Shown here in pieces: positions 42,301-50,741 of a stretch of 64,000 nucleotides of DNA (its first letter is position 1; each line of letters begins with the position of its first letter). The translations under genes and the position numbers were made by a program. Origin of the DNA: Myxococcales bacterium (GTDB lineage Bacteria; Myxococcota_A; Polyangia; Polyangiales; Polyangiaceae); assembly GCA_016191785.1 (NCBI GenBank), contig JACPVJ010000016.1:1-64000 (forward strand). The letters run 5' to 3'. A model generated the notes under the pieces. It saw only the letters and a list, made by a program, of their open reading frames with translations. It was not told the DNA's origin and searched no databases.

Positions 42301-43028
42301 CGGCCTTGCTCACCCGGAACAACCTGGGAGGCATCTACGCGTCGCTCGGGCGGTTCGACGAAGCGCAGCGCGAGCTCTCGCGGGTATTGGACGGTGCCGG
42401 CGCGATGGAGCCCATGGTGGTGGCGCTCTCCCACTCCAACTCCGCCGATCTCCACGTGCTGCGCGGCGAGTTCGACACCGCTGTGGAGCTGTATCGCACC
42501 GCCCACCGCATGAACCAGGAGCGTTCGAACGCGATGGCTGACTCGCACGCGCTGCCGGGCCTCTTGCGTGCCCTGGTGATGCGCGACGGGCCGGGCGATC
42601 TGGCCGAGGCCGAGGAAGCCCGCGCCCGGATGGAGGCGCTGCACGCCAGCAGCGACCTCGCCGAGACCCGCACTCGGTTCCTCACCGCATCGGCCCTGCT
42701 GTTCGATCGGCTGGGGAAGTGGGAAGCCGCGCTCGCGCTGGTGCGCGGCGCGCTCGACGTCGGTGAAGATCGCCGCCAGCGCTTCTCGGATCCCTTCTGC
42801 ACCGTGCTCGAGGCCCAGTGGATCGAGGCGATCTTGCTCGAGCGCCTGGGACGTCGCGGACCGGCACGGCGCGCGGCAGAGCTCGCGCGGCGTGAGCTGC
42901 TCAAGACCTCGAAGCACGCCGGCGACCCTGCCGCCGCGCAGATCTTCCTGGAGCAGAACCCTCTGCATCGCGCCATCTTGGCGGGTCGCCTCGACACCGC
43001 GCCGGGGTACACCTGGTCCAAGCCTTGA
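39348..43028 (+). CDS. Ser/Thr protein kinase fused to AAA/NACHT-type ATPase and TPR domain
   Basis: 1226 residues. A complete eukaryote-like kinase domain (about 42-295) has GQGGMGQVY, the LALK lysine, HRDIKPSN, DFG and GTFAFMPPE. An ATPase domain follows with Walker A GEGGSGKSRLL (about 344-354) and Walker B MLVIEDLHWAD (about 452-462), then a helical bundle. TPR-like repeats fill about 765-1190 (for example ALNNLGTVCHWAGHIPEAVAALERALTL). This architecture resembles kinase-fused STAND regulators. The TPR part would sense a ligand or partner and the ATPase act as a switch (family knowledge, unproven). It lacks transmembrane segments, so it is cytoplasmic. Confidence 0.88.
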   Translation: MSARPGDVTIVTDSPTLIESGPRSGPRPDERLFADGERIVGRYRVEGLLGQGGMGQVYRVADEQGDGGTLALKLAHLADVGSRAVEILKSEFALLASLSHPNLAEVRDFGHVRHDVAYFTQRLVVGVPLHQTGLRPDDPAAVPIWAQLCRALEYLHGRGILHRDIKPSNILVDLATRQLTLLDFGVSRALGSREERLLVGTFAFMPPEAIAGGPVDARSDLYSLGVTLYRQLTGRVPFEGSHSQVLSAHVGQAPELPPPETVRAEVAAVVGRLLAKEPGARYASAAEVAHALARANGVTLDAEPAESLASYVLSGRFVGHQALHARLTELGFAVEPGGATVIVSGEGGSGKSRLLREVRQRVQLAWRTFIEVEVRRTWLSKGVLVALARAVISDEVARNLDDDDRRELARALPELRRRGERLTVAVDPDRARAARIAALGRALALRFARAPGMLVIEDLHWADEPSLRLIVQLVGMARQSHARCSFVLATRPGSAADELASLLDAEVLTCDALAPDESRQLVESMFGNPELLTGTDLGKSLERAARSALEVQEALRLALDVGAIVRHDGEWQVALPIPALPLTEVLAERVGRLDAPCRSLALAVAVLGGEAVAVAAAGVAGLSPLVAGAALRRLVRAGVLDERYDRQGRAAYAMHDRFRDVVLAGATATDLSQMHLAAGRWLKAHAEGDPRALLEAAHHLAAGDDLRHAVRVAEEAARHAEKGGRPDQAATAVALEIEWLGRLGAVPASSWLRRFDLCLLAGLRSDAEGALAELEARGDALQPVERLAARVRRARFEVDRGDAGAARAGAAQVLAEATALDEPRLLSELCWVLGRADEVYGDLEHAIVSFETAAAHAERAGDARLEARAWLGASLSAVFLGRAGQAGGYAERALRASRAARDPVAMSESLRCLGNSAREVGDIPRALKVYRQAVRAARDGGSPESEAKALNNLGTVCHWAGHIPEAVAALERALTLKERLGLTASALLTRNNLGGIYASLGRFDEAQRELSRVLDGAGAMEPMVVALSHSNSADLHVLRGEFDTAVELYRTAHRMNQERSNAMADSHALPGLLRALVMRDGPGDLAEAEEARARMEALHASSDLAETRTRFLTASALLFDRLGKWEAALALVRGALDVGEDRRQRFSDPFCTVLEAQWIEAILLERLGRRGPARRAAELARRELLKTSKHAGDPAAAQIFLEQNPLHRAILAGRLDTAPGYTWSKP

Positions 43029-43052
43029 CAGTAGCGATCCCGGCCACACTCT
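43025..43052 (+). promoter_or_regulatory. Putative promoter TTGACA-N16-CACTCT for the UbiB-type kinase
   Basis: A consensus -35 TTGACA at 43025-43030 overlaps the stop of the kinase gene. CACTCT at 43047-43052 is a weak -10 ending eight bases before ATG 43061. The start has no obvious Shine-Dalgarno. Confidence 0.45.
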
Positions 43053-43060
43053 GACGCGCC

Positions 43061-44461
43061 ATGGCAGAGGCCCTGGTAGCCGTCGTCGAGCCTGCGCCCG
43101 CTGCGCTCGCCCTGTCTCGAAGATTGTCGACCCCGCCCCTCGCCGCCGTCATCTGGCGCTTGCTGGTGGTCGCGGCCGTCGCGTGGTTCTTCGCCGGGGC
43201 GTGGCTCGCCGACCGAGTGGGTGTCCGCTTCGTCTGGTACGTGCTCAGCGCTCGCCGGGCAGAGTACCGAGCGCTCTCGCTGCCCCGGGCCGTGCGCCTG
43301 GCTTTCGAGCGACTGGGTCCGACCTACGTGAAGCTCGGCCAGCTGGTTGCCTCCGGCGAGGCCCTGTTTCCTCCCGAGTTCTCCGCCGAGTTCCAGCAGT
43401 GCCTGGACCGCGTGCCGGCGCTGTCGTTCGACGCGGTGCGGGTCACGCTCGCCGCGGAGCTCGGCGAGCGCGGTCTTGCGCGCTTTCGCAGCATCGAGCG
43501 CACTCCCTTGGCCGCGGCCAGCATCGCGCAGGTCCACGCGGCAACGCTCGACGATGGCCAAGAGGTGGTGATCAAGATCCAACGGCCGCGCCTGACCCAG
43601 GTGGTCAGCGCCGACGTGGTGCTCATGCGCTGGATTGCCCGGGTGACGGCGTTCGTCTCGAAGCGGGCACGCCACAGCCACCCCGTGGGCATCGTCGACG
43701 ACTTCGCTCACAACCTGTCCGAAGAGCTCGACTTCCGCAACGAGGCGCGGCGCATGGCCGAGTTCAACCAGGTCATGCGCCGCATGCAGACGTCGTCGGT
43801 GGCCGCGCCCGAGGTGGTCCGTGAGCTCAGCGGTCCGCGCGTGCTCACCATGGAGAGGTTCCGCGGCGTCAGCGTCGCCGACACCGCGGCGGTCCACCGC
43901 AGCGGGTACGACGGCCAAGAGCGACTTCGCACCGGCATTCGAGCGTGGTTCCAGTGCCTGCTCGTGGCCGACTTCTTTCACGGCGACGTCCACGGCGGCA
44001 ACTTCATGTTGCTCGAGGACGGCCGCGTCGGCTTCTTGGACTTCGGCATCGTGGGCACCCTGCCGGTCGAACGCCAGGCAGGCGTGCTCGACTACGTGCT
44101 CGCGTTCCAGTCCCGCGACTTCGAGAGGCTGGCGCGTGCCATGGTGTCCCTCGGCGCGTCCCGCGAGCCGGTGGATCCGGTCGCCTTCGCACACGAGCTC
44201 GAGGCGCTCTACTCGCCATTGTTCGAGGCCGGGCACGACTTCCGTGTCGCCGAGCTGGTGCCGAACCTGCTCCGCCTGGCAAGCCGGCACGATCTCTCGT
44301 TGCCGCGCGATCTAGTCCTGATCAGCAAGCAGCTCGTCTACCTCGATCGCTACGCGCGAGCCCTGGGCGGCGAGAACATGAACGTGCTCACCGACGCTGG
44401 CCTTCGCGACATCTTGATGCAGGACATGCCAAAGGCCGCGGCGGCGCGGCACCTCGGCTAG
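43061..44461 (+). CDS. ABC1/UbiB-family atypical kinase
   Basis: 466 residues. A hydrophobic N-terminal helix (about 24-45) is followed by the UbiB core: PTYVKLGQLVAS (KxGQ motif), PLAAASIAQVHAA (Ala-rich nucleotide loop), VVIKIQRP (ATP lysine), VVADFFHGDVHGGNF and VGFLDFGIVG. All these are hallmarks of the family. UbiB-type proteins support ubiquinone or lipid homeostasis at membranes, acting as ATPases more than protein kinases. No ubiquinone genes are adjacent, so the lipid substrate is open. Confidence 0.9.
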   Translation: MAEALVAVVEPAPAALALSRRLSTPPLAAVIWRLLVVAAVAWFFAGAWLADRVGVRFVWYVLSARRAEYRALSLPRAVRLAFERLGPTYVKLGQLVASGEALFPPEFSAEFQQCLDRVPALSFDAVRVTLAAELGERGLARFRSIERTPLAAASIAQVHAATLDDGQEVVIKIQRPRLTQVVSADVVLMRWIARVTAFVSKRARHSHPVGIVDDFAHNLSEELDFRNEARRMAEFNQVMRRMQTSSVAAPEVVRELSGPRVLTMERFRGVSVADTAAVHRSGYDGQERLRTGIRAWFQCLLVADFFHGDVHGGNFMLLEDGRVGFLDFGIVGTLPVERQAGVLDYVLAFQSRDFERLARAMVSLGASREPVDPVAFAHELEALYSPLFEAGHDFRVAELVPNLLRLASRHDLSLPRDLVLISKQLVYLDRYARALGGENMNVLTDAGLRDILMQDMPKAAAARHLG

Positions 44462-44482
44462 ACGCCGCCGTCGGGGGCGCGG

Positions 44483-44488
44483 TACTCT
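44483..44488 (+). promoter_or_regulatory. Putative -10 (TACTCT) seven bases before ATG 44496
   Basis: TACTCT ends seven bases before the ATG. A GAGG right against the ATG is too close to be a normal Shine-Dalgarno. Confidence 0.5.
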
Positions 44489-44495
44489 CCCGAGG

Positions 44496-45926
44496 ATGGG
44501 CCGGATCTGGTTGCTCGGCGCCTGCGCCGTCGCGCTGGTCGGGTGCTCGAGCTTGCTCGGGCTCGACGACTTCCAAGACGCTCCGGAGGGGGCCGGCGGG
44601 GCGGGGGGCAGCGGTGCGGCTCCGAGCGGGGGCGCTGCCGGTTCGGCGGGCGCGTCGACCGGGGGCGCCTCGGGCAGCGGTGGGGCGCCAAACGGCGGGG
44701 GCGTCGGCGGCGGCACGAGCGGCGGCGGCACGAGCGGCGGCGGCACGGGCGGCGGTGGCACCGGTGGCGGTGGAACCGGCGGCTCGCCGCCACAGATCAC
44801 GTGCTCCCTCGTCGGCTCCAACTCGTTCACGATCCTGAACGCGGCCCAGGTCCCCGGCGACCTGACTCAGGTCGTGGTCGCCACCGAGAGCTCCCGCGCC
44901 CACGTGTTCGTCGGCCACGATTGGACGACGACACCGCCCAGCGGGCGGAACCCTCACGAGATCGGCGCGGTCCGCGTGGACGACACTGGTACCGTGCTCG
45001 GGGCGCCCAACTTCTTCCCCGTGGGCACGCACTTCGACCCCTCGTTCGCCACGCTCGTCCCCGGTTCACCGCCACAGATGTCCGTGTTTGGGACCGCCCT
45101 CTCGGTCGTCGAGTACGGATTGGACTTGAACACCTCGGGGGGATACACCGGCAGCATCAATCAGAAGGGCCTGCTTCCCCAGTCCAAGTGCAAGCCCGGC
45201 GGTTTCGGCGTCTCTGCCGAGCGCGCGGTGTTCTCTCCGGCCGCGGGTGGCGAAGCGCGGTTTGCCGCGTCCTGCGTGAGCCCCACCGAGTCATGGCGCG
45301 GGTTGTTCGTCGGTCTCTCGTCGGGCTTCACGCCGGTGACCGAGTCGTCCAACACCGACGACTCGCTGGTTCCCCTCGCCTATTCTCATCCACAATCTGG
45401 CGAGCGCCTTCTCTTGACCAAGGGCGGCTTCCGGACCGGCAACACGGCAGCCGACCTTGCACAGCCGCCGAAGCAGATCGACAAGGGCTCGTTCGACACC
45501 CAGGTCACGCTGGCGATGGCTTCGCTCAAGCAAGGCGCCATCGTCTTCCTGCGTCGTACGACGACGGCCGGGCAGGGAAGCTTCTGGGCTGCGCAACTGG
45601 CCCAGCCCTACGCCGGGCTGAGCTCGGTCGTCCCGGTGGACATCGGCGGCCCCCTTCCGCCGCCGTCCGCGCTGCACCAGCCCGCGCAGGGTGCGAGCTG
45701 GCGCGGCGTCACCGGTGTCACTCCCGCCGCGGGTGGCAACCAACACATTCGACTCGTCCTCTGGGACGACGCTGGCAACGTCAAGTTCAACGACAACGTC
45801 CACTCCCAGCAGGGGGGGACCCTCGGGCCGACCGCGCTGGCCTTTCTCACTCCCTCCCGCGTCTTGATCGCATGGCACACGACAACGGGCGGGCCCATCC
45901 TCGGCAAGGTCCTGAGCTGCCAGTAG
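44496..45926 (+). CDS. Stalk lipoprotein of unknown function
   Basis: 476 residues. The signal peptide ends ALVGC (Cys17), directly followed by SSLLGLDDF, a motif I associate with lipoproteins of Polyangia (from memory). A long Gly-rich stalk (about 30-103) contains 15-bp DNA repeats encoding GGGTS. The rest (about 108-476) is an all-beta protein with repeating patterns such as VVVATESSRAHVFVGHDW, RLVLWDDAGNVKFND and VLIAWHTTTGGPILGKV, fitting a propeller. No catalytic motif recognised. It is probably a surface-exposed binding protein. Confidence 0.75.
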   Translation: MGRIWLLGACAVALVGCSSLLGLDDFQDAPEGAGGAGGSGAAPSGGAAGSAGASTGGASGSGGAPNGGGVGGGTSGGGTSGGGTGGGGTGGGGTGGSPPQITCSLVGSNSFTILNAAQVPGDLTQVVVATESSRAHVFVGHDWTTTPPSGRNPHEIGAVRVDDTGTVLGAPNFFPVGTHFDPSFATLVPGSPPQMSVFGTALSVVEYGLDLNTSGGYTGSINQKGLLPQSKCKPGGFGVSAERAVFSPAAGGEARFAASCVSPTESWRGLFVGLSSGFTPVTESSNTDDSLVPLAYSHPQSGERLLLTKGGFRTGNTAADLAQPPKQIDKGSFDTQVTLAMASLKQGAIVFLRRTTTAGQGSFWAAQLAQPYAGLSSVVPVDIGGPLPPPSALHQPAQGASWRGVTGVTPAAGGNQHIRLVLWDDAGNVKFNDNVHSQQGGTLGPTALAFLTPSRVLIAWHTTTGGPILGKVLSCQ

Positions 45927-45980
45927 CGCTGAACACTCTTTGACTCTTGTGTGCGTCCCGCTGTCGACCTATCGAGAGGC

Positions 45981-46568
45981 ATGACCGAGGGGAACCCCGA
46001 GTCCGCCGACGACCGCCCGAGCATCGTGGAAGAGGTCGATCCCGAGCCCTTCTCCACGCCCGACCCCGCGCACGACTCCCGCACGCACCATCCGCCGCCG
46101 CCGCCGCGGCTGCGGAGCACCGAGGGTCGGCCTTTGCAGCTCGCCGGAGACCCGAAGCTCGCCCGTGACCTGATGACGCGCCAGCTCTTCACCATCGAGC
46201 CGGATGCGGTGATCGCTTCGCTCGAAGAGCACATGGCGGCGCTGCGCTTCCGCCACCTGCCCGTGGTCGATGGCGAGAAGGTCGTCGGTCTGATCAGTCA
46301 CGCCGACTTGCTTCACGTGTCGTCCAGCCCGCTCACCAGCTTCGCCAAAGAGGTGGACGAGCTCGTTCACAAGATGCCAGCCAAGCGCATCATGCACGAA
46401 GACTTCGTCACCGTGCGCCCGGACGCGAGCCTGCGCTCGGTCGCCGAAGAGATGTGGAACGCACGAGCGGGTTGCGTGCTCGTCACCGAAGCCAGCGGCG
46501 CGCTCGTCGGCATCATCACGCAGGGCGACTTCCTGCGCCTGGCTCACCACTTGCTCGGCAAGGCGTGA
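45981..46568 (+). CDS. CBS-domain pair protein with disordered N terminus
   Basis: 195 residues from ATG 45981, with GAGAGG just before it. Residues 1-50 are polar and His/Pro-rich (HHPPPPPRL). Two CBS domains follow: ARDLMTRQLFTIEPDAVIASLEEHMAALRFRHLPVVDGEKVVGLISHADLL and AKRIMHEDFVTVRPDASLRSVAEEMWNARAGCVLVTEASGALVGIITQGDFL in outline. Tandem CBS modules bind adenosine nucleotides and usually regulate a partner. No partner domain is fused. Confidence 0.85.
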   Translation: MTEGNPESADDRPSIVEEVDPEPFSTPDPAHDSRTHHPPPPPRLRSTEGRPLQLAGDPKLARDLMTRQLFTIEPDAVIASLEEHMAALRFRHLPVVDGEKVVGLISHADLLHVSSSPLTSFAKEVDELVHKMPAKRIMHEDFVTVRPDASLRSVAEEMWNARAGCVLVTEASGALVGIITQGDFLRLAHHLLGKA

Positions 46569-46576
46569 GCCACCGG

Positions 46577-47887
46577 TCACGCGCTGGGGCGCGGCAGTTC
46601 GGGTAGCGAGAGCACCTGCGTCAGCGCGCGGATCATCGGCTCGACGTCGCCGGCCGCAGCCATCTCTCGGCACGAGTGCATGCTGAGCATCGGACTTCCT
46701 ACGTCCACCGTACGAATGCCCATGGCGGCGGCGGAAATGGGCCCAATGGTGCTGCCGCACGGCATGTCGTTGCGCGACACGAAGCGCTGCGGAAAGGTCC
46801 CCGTCTGCCGGCATGCGAGCTCGAACACCGCCGCGCTGGGCCCGTCCGTCGCATAAGATTGATTCGAGTTCACCTTGATGACGGGGCCCTTCCCCAGCTT
46901 GGGTGAGTGCTGCTTGTCGTGCTTGTCGGCGTAGTTCGGGTGCACGGCGTGGGCCATGTCGGCGCTGACCATCAACGAGCGCGCGAAGGCGCGGCTGGTC
47001 GCGTCGCGCCCCGCGTCGCGGTACGCGCCCGCCACGCGGTCGAGCACACTCGACAGGAACCGCGACTTGGCGCCGGCTGCGCTCTGACTGCCGACCTCTT
47101 CGTGGTCGTAGAGCGCGACGACGCGCGTGCTCGCGCCCGCCGAACCGGCGGCGGTCAGCGCCGAGACGGCGGCGTGACACGAGGCCAGATTGTCGAGCCG
47201 CGGGGCGAACACGAGCTCCGCGCTCTCGCCTCCCAAGCAGGCCGGAGCCACGTCGTACAAACACAGGTCGAACGTCACGACGTCGCCGGCGTCGACCGCC
47301 AGGGCGTCCGAGAGCAGGCCGCGGAGGCTGCGCGGGTCGTCCTTGTCACCCAGGCCCAAGAGCGGCACCAGGTGGTTCTGCGCGTTGAGCTGCGGGCCGG
47401 CAGAGTTGACCTCGCGGCTCAGGTGGATCGCGACGTTGGGGATGCGACACAGCGGGCGGTCGAAGCGCACGAGGCGGGTTTCCCCACCGGTGAGCGTGAC
47501 GCGACCCGCCAGCGAGAGATCGCGATCGAGCCAGGTGTGCCAGATCACGCCGCCGTACACCTCGACGGCGAGCTGCCGACAGCCGTTGCTCGAGACTTCC
47601 GGAAGGGGCTTCACGCGCAAATTCGGCGAGTCGGTGTGCGCTCCGATCAGCACGAAGCCCGCGTGTGACGGCGCGTCGCTTCCAGCCACGAAAGCCACCA
47701 CCGTGCCGCCGCCCCGTACCACGAAGTGCCGGCCGCCCGGCGAGATCTCCCAGGCCTCGCGCTCGTCGAGCTCCGAAAACCCCGAAGCCAGAAGGCGTCG
47801 CGTGACCTCGGCGACCGCGTGGTACGGCGTCGGGCCAGCGTCGATGAACGCCATCAGGTCTCGAACGTGGTCGGCGGGCTCTGCCAT
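46577..47887 (-). CDS. apeB: M18-family aspartyl aminopeptidase
   Basis: 436 residues, all M18 signatures present: GAHTDSPNLRVKP, APRLDNLASC (metal-bridging Asp), LYDHEEVGSQS (catalytic and metal glutamates), SADMAHAVHPNYADKH, and RNDMPCGSTIGP with SMHSCREM near the C-terminus holding the last histidine ligand. The length fits (about 430). It removes N-terminal acidic residues from peptides in the cytoplasm. A reverse-strand TATAGT ends six bases before the ATG and there is no Shine-Dalgarno. Confidence 0.95.
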   Translation of the reverse strand: MAEPADHVRDLMAFIDAGPTPYHAVAEVTRRLLASGFSELDEREAWEISPGGRHFVVRGGGTVVAFVAGSDAPSHAGFVLIGAHTDSPNLRVKPLPEVSSNGCRQLAVEVYGGVIWHTWLDRDLSLAGRVTLTGGETRLVRFDRPLCRIPNVAIHLSREVNSAGPQLNAQNHLVPLLGLGDKDDPRSLRGLLSDALAVDAGDVVTFDLCLYDVAPACLGGESAELVFAPRLDNLASCHAAVSALTAAGSAGASTRVVALYDHEEVGSQSAAGAKSRFLSSVLDRVAGAYRDAGRDATSRAFARSLMVSADMAHAVHPNYADKHDKQHSPKLGKGPVIKVNSNQSYATDGPSAAVFELACRQTGTFPQRFVSRNDMPCGSTIGPISAAAMGIRTVDVGSPMLSMHSCREMAAAGDVEPMIRALTQVLSLPELPRPSA

Positions 47888-47938
47888 GGCGCGACTATAC
47901 AGCCAAAACCGCGGATGGCCCGGGTATACTCCCGGGCA
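47888..47938. promoter_or_regulatory. 51-bp divergent promoter; forward -10 lies inside a perfect palindrome
   Basis: For the aminopeptidase the reverse-strand TATAGT (47899-47894) ends six bases before ATG 47887. For the forward gene TATACT (47925-47930) ends eight bases before GTG 47939 and is flanked by exact 7-bp arms GCCCGGG (47918-47924) and CCCGGGC (47931-47937). A dimeric repressor on this dyad would cover the -10 itself. Confidence 0.55.
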
Positions 47939-49018
47939 GTGCTCGCACGCGACGTTCGTCTCGAAGGCTTCACGACCGCCGACTGGGTGCGTCTCGCCGA
48001 GGTCTTTCGTTCGCCGCGGCCGGCCGCCGAGCGCAGCGATCCCGGCGAACGCGGCGAGTCCCCGTCGACCAGCGCCGACGCGACACGCGTCCGCGCCAGG
48101 TCGGGCGGACAACGACGGGGCGGAGTGATCGCGGTGACTGCCGACGGGCGCCTGCGGAAGCTGGTGGGTACCGAGCTCGGGCGGCTCGAGCTCTCTGCCG
48201 AGAGCTGGCCCGAGTCGCTCGAGGTCTTGGCCGAACGCTACGGCTGCCGGTGGGCGGCCCAGATCGAACGGGGCGCGCTCGACGACCTGATGGAGCGCTT
48301 TGCAGCCAGGCTCAGGCGTGAGCACGACGCGTTGGGCCAGGTCTTGTTGTTCATCGCGGTGGTGCGCGAGCTCGAGATCGAGGGTCGAATCGCGCTCTGG
48401 CCGTGGAAGGTCAACGCCTGGCCGATGCCCCACGAGGGCGTGCTTCTCCGTGCGTTCGATGCGCTCTGCCCCGATGGCAAGTCGATGCTGCTCGGGATCT
48501 TCCGCGAGGGCGAGCTCTTCACCAGCGTCACCGTGCGGCGGAAAGGCGCTGGTTTCGATCTGATCCTCGGCCCCGATCGGCTTCGCTCCGAGATGGGACT
48601 GGTCGCCAGGGACTTCCGCCGAGACTACCGCCACCTGGCGCGAGCCGCCGAGCAGGCCGCCGGGCCCCTTGCCCTGGGCTGCTTCGGCGAGCTCGACACG
48701 CTGCGCGGGCTCATGGACCGACCGGCACCCGGGGCCTGGGCGGCGGCGGTCGCGGCGCGCGACGTGATCCTGTCACCGGCGGTGCCGGCCGTGGCCCTGC
48801 CGCTGGGTGTCGACGTCGGCAGGGCGGCGGTGGTCGCGGTGCGCGAGCTGGCCGAGCGCATGGGGGCCGGGGCGTGGCTGACGGCAGACGGCCCGTTCGG
48901 CCCTACGCTCTCGCGGGTGCGCGAAATGGCCTCGGCACCCAAGGACCTGCGACAGATGCTCGGTTTCGATCCGATCGCGCTCCTGCGTCGCCTGGTGTCG
49001 CGCGGCGGGGAAGACTGA
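47939..49018 (+). CDS. Protein of unknown function, first gene of a sensor-kinase operon
   Basis: 359 residues from GTG 47939; an in-frame ATG at 47915 would add eight residues but would put the palindrome and -10 inside the gene, so the GTG is preferred. It has an N-terminal polar region with a basic Arg/Gly stretch (about 40-62), then a helical and beta mix with no recognised motif (WPWKVNAWPMPHEGVLLRAFDALCPDG is the most distinctive part). It stops just before the histidine kinase start, so the two are probably co-transcribed; a role in the same signalling pathway is inferred from position alone. Confidence 0.68.
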   Translation: MLARDVRLEGFTTADWVRLAEVFRSPRPAAERSDPGERGESPSTSADATRVRARSGGQRRGGVIAVTADGRLRKLVGTELGRLELSAESWPESLEVLAERYGCRWAAQIERGALDDLMERFAARLRREHDALGQVLLFIAVVRELEIEGRIALWPWKVNAWPMPHEGVLLRAFDALCPDGKSMLLGIFREGELFTSVTVRRKGAGFDLILGPDRLRSEMGLVARDFRRDYRHLARAAEQAAGPLALGCFGELDTLRGLMDRPAPGAWAAAVAARDVILSPAVPAVALPLGVDVGRAAVVAVRELAERMGAGAWLTADGPFGPTLSRVREMASAPKDLRQMLGFDPIALLRRLVSRGGED

Positions 49019-49019
49019 C

Positions 49020-50741
49020 GTGAAGCGCTCGGGGCGCATCCGTCGGCGCTTGGCGCTGGCCATCGGGCTGACCGGGCTCATCCCGATGCTTGGGGCGATC
49101 TGGATGGCGCGCAGCATGGTGCGCCAGACGGCGTCGCGCTTCTATCTGCCCGAGATCGGCACGCGACTCGACCAGTCGCTGGGCTTGTATCAAGAGCTCG
49201 CGCGCACCGTGAAGGCGTCGATGCGCAACGCGGCGTCGGCGATCGCCGCGTCGGAGTCGCTGCGCAAGGCCATCTCGCAGAACGACGCGGAAGGCACCCG
49301 TCGCGAGCTGGCCGACGAGCTCGGCAAGTACCCCGGGTTGGTGTCGCTCACCGTCTATGGCCCCGATGGCAAGCTCTTGGCCAGAGCCGATCGGGGCACG
49401 CCCGTCGACCCGGCCAAAGAAAACAAGCTCGAGGTCACGCGCTACTTGAGCGGCGAGGCGCCGCCGCCGGACACGGGCAACGAACAGTACGAGCCCGAAG
49501 AGCCCCTCGACGAGGATGCAGGCTCCCCGGAAGAGCCCGAGGCGCCGCGCGCTGCGCGGCTCGTCGCCGTGTTCGCGGCCGACAAAGCACGCTTCGAAGA
49601 GCTCGAGGGGATGAGTCAGTTCGTCGATACCTACAAACAAATCGAGCAACGCCGAGAGATCGACGAAGAGAGCTACGTGTACTCGTTCGCTCTGCTCCTG
49701 GGCATCACCATCGCCGGAGCGTTCGGCGTCGGGACGCTGCTCGCGCGGGGCGTGTCGTCTCGGATTGGTGAGCTCGCCGTGGCCACCACCCGGGTCGGCG
49801 CCGGCGACCTCACCATCCGCGTGCCCGAAGAGGGCGACGACGAGATCGCCGACCTGGCCAAGGCGTTCAACCGCATGCTGGGCGAGGTCGAGGCGAGTCG
49901 CGCCCGCATCGAGTACCTGCAGCGGATCGGGGCCTGGCAGGAGATGGCCCGGCGCCTGGCCCACGAGATCAAGAACCCCCTGACCCCCATTCAGCTGGCG
50001 GTCCAAGAGGTGCACCGGCGCTACGGCGGCGACGACGAGAAGTTCCAGAAGCTGCTGGACACGACTCGAGAGATCGTCGAGGACGAGGTCGGCACGCTGC
50101 GGCGGTTGGTCGGCGAGTTTTCGAGCTTCGCGCGCCTGCCTCAAGCCCGCCTCGAGCAGGCGGATCTGGCCGAGTTCTTGCGCGAACAGCGGGAGCGCAT
50201 CAGCGTGATCGACGACGAGGGGCTCGACGCCGAGGCGCCGCTCGAGCGTGGCGCGGTCTTGCCTCGCGGGGTCGAGCTCGAGTTCGACCTGCCTGACGGC
50301 GCCGCCCCGGCCCACCTCGACCGACAGATGCTCCGGCGCGCGCTGATCAACCTGATCCGAAACGCGGGGCAGGCCATCGCCGGTTCTGGCCGCGACAAGG
50401 GCCGGGTGGTGCTGAAGGTCCACCGCTCGGGGGAGCACTGGCTCCTGGACGTCGACGACGACGGTCCGGGCGTGCCGGAAGAGATGCGCGAGAACATCTT
50501 CGATCCGTACTTCACGACCAAGACCGAGGGCACGGGCCTGGGCCTGGCGATCGTGAAGAAGATCGTCGTCGAGCACGGCGGAGGCGTGAGCGCCCTGTCC
50601 AGCCCGCTGGGCGGCGCGCGCGTGCGGGTGAGGCTGCCGGTCGCCGGCACTCCGACCGCGCAAGCGGCGCTCGAAGCACGAGAGTGGCAAGGCCCGCCGT
50701 CCTCGGCTAGACCGAAGTCCGAACGTGAGCCCCGATCGTAA
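49020..50741 (+). CDS. NtrY-like sensor histidine kinase
   Basis: 573 residues from GTG 49020. N-terminal membrane helix (about 13-32), a periplasmic sensor region (about 33-222) with an acidic linker (EQYEPEEPLDEDAGSPEEPEAP), second membrane helix (about 224-244), HAMP (about 245-297), phosphoacceptor His near 314 in RRLAHEIKNPLTPIQ, N box NLIRNAGQAI (about 443-452), G1 DDGPGVP and GTGLGLAIV. All catalytic boxes are intact. It resembles NtrY-type kinases. No response regulator is in the operon, so the partner is elsewhere (orphan kinase). It overlaps the thioredoxin gene by 17 bases. Confidence 0.9.
   Translation: MKRSGRIRRRLALAIGLTGLIPMLGAIWMARSMVRQTASRFYLPEIGTRLDQSLGLYQELARTVKASMRNAASAIAASESLRKAISQNDAEGTRRELADELGKYPGLVSLTVYGPDGKLLARADRGTPVDPAKENKLEVTRYLSGEAPPPDTGNEQYEPEEPLDEDAGSPEEPEAPRAARLVAVFAADKARFEELEGMSQFVDTYKQIEQRREIDEESYVYSFALLLGITIAGAFGVGTLLARGVSSRIGELAVATTRVGAGDLTIRVPEEGDDEIADLAKAFNRMLGEVEASRARIEYLQRIGAWQEMARRLAHEIKNPLTPIQLAVQEVHRRYGGDDEKFQKLLDTTREIVEDEVGTLRRLVGEFSSFARLPQARLEQADLAEFLREQRERISVIDDEGLDAEAPLERGAVLPRGVELEFDLPDGAAPAHLDRQMLRRALINLIRNAGQAIAGSGRDKGRVVLKVHRSGEHWLLDVDDDGPGVPEEMRENIFDPYFTTKTEGTGLGLAIVKKIVVEHGGGVSALSSPLGGARVRVRLPVAGTPTAQAALEAREWQGPPSSARPKSEREPRS

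Noticed and set aside
39333..43049. A 1238-residue reverse-strand frame fully antisense to the kinase-AAA-TPR gene
   Set aside because: The forward frame has complete kinase, Walker and TPR motifs. The antisense frame shows only His/Arg/Gly/Leu-rich low complexity, the expected by-product of GC-rich third codon positions.
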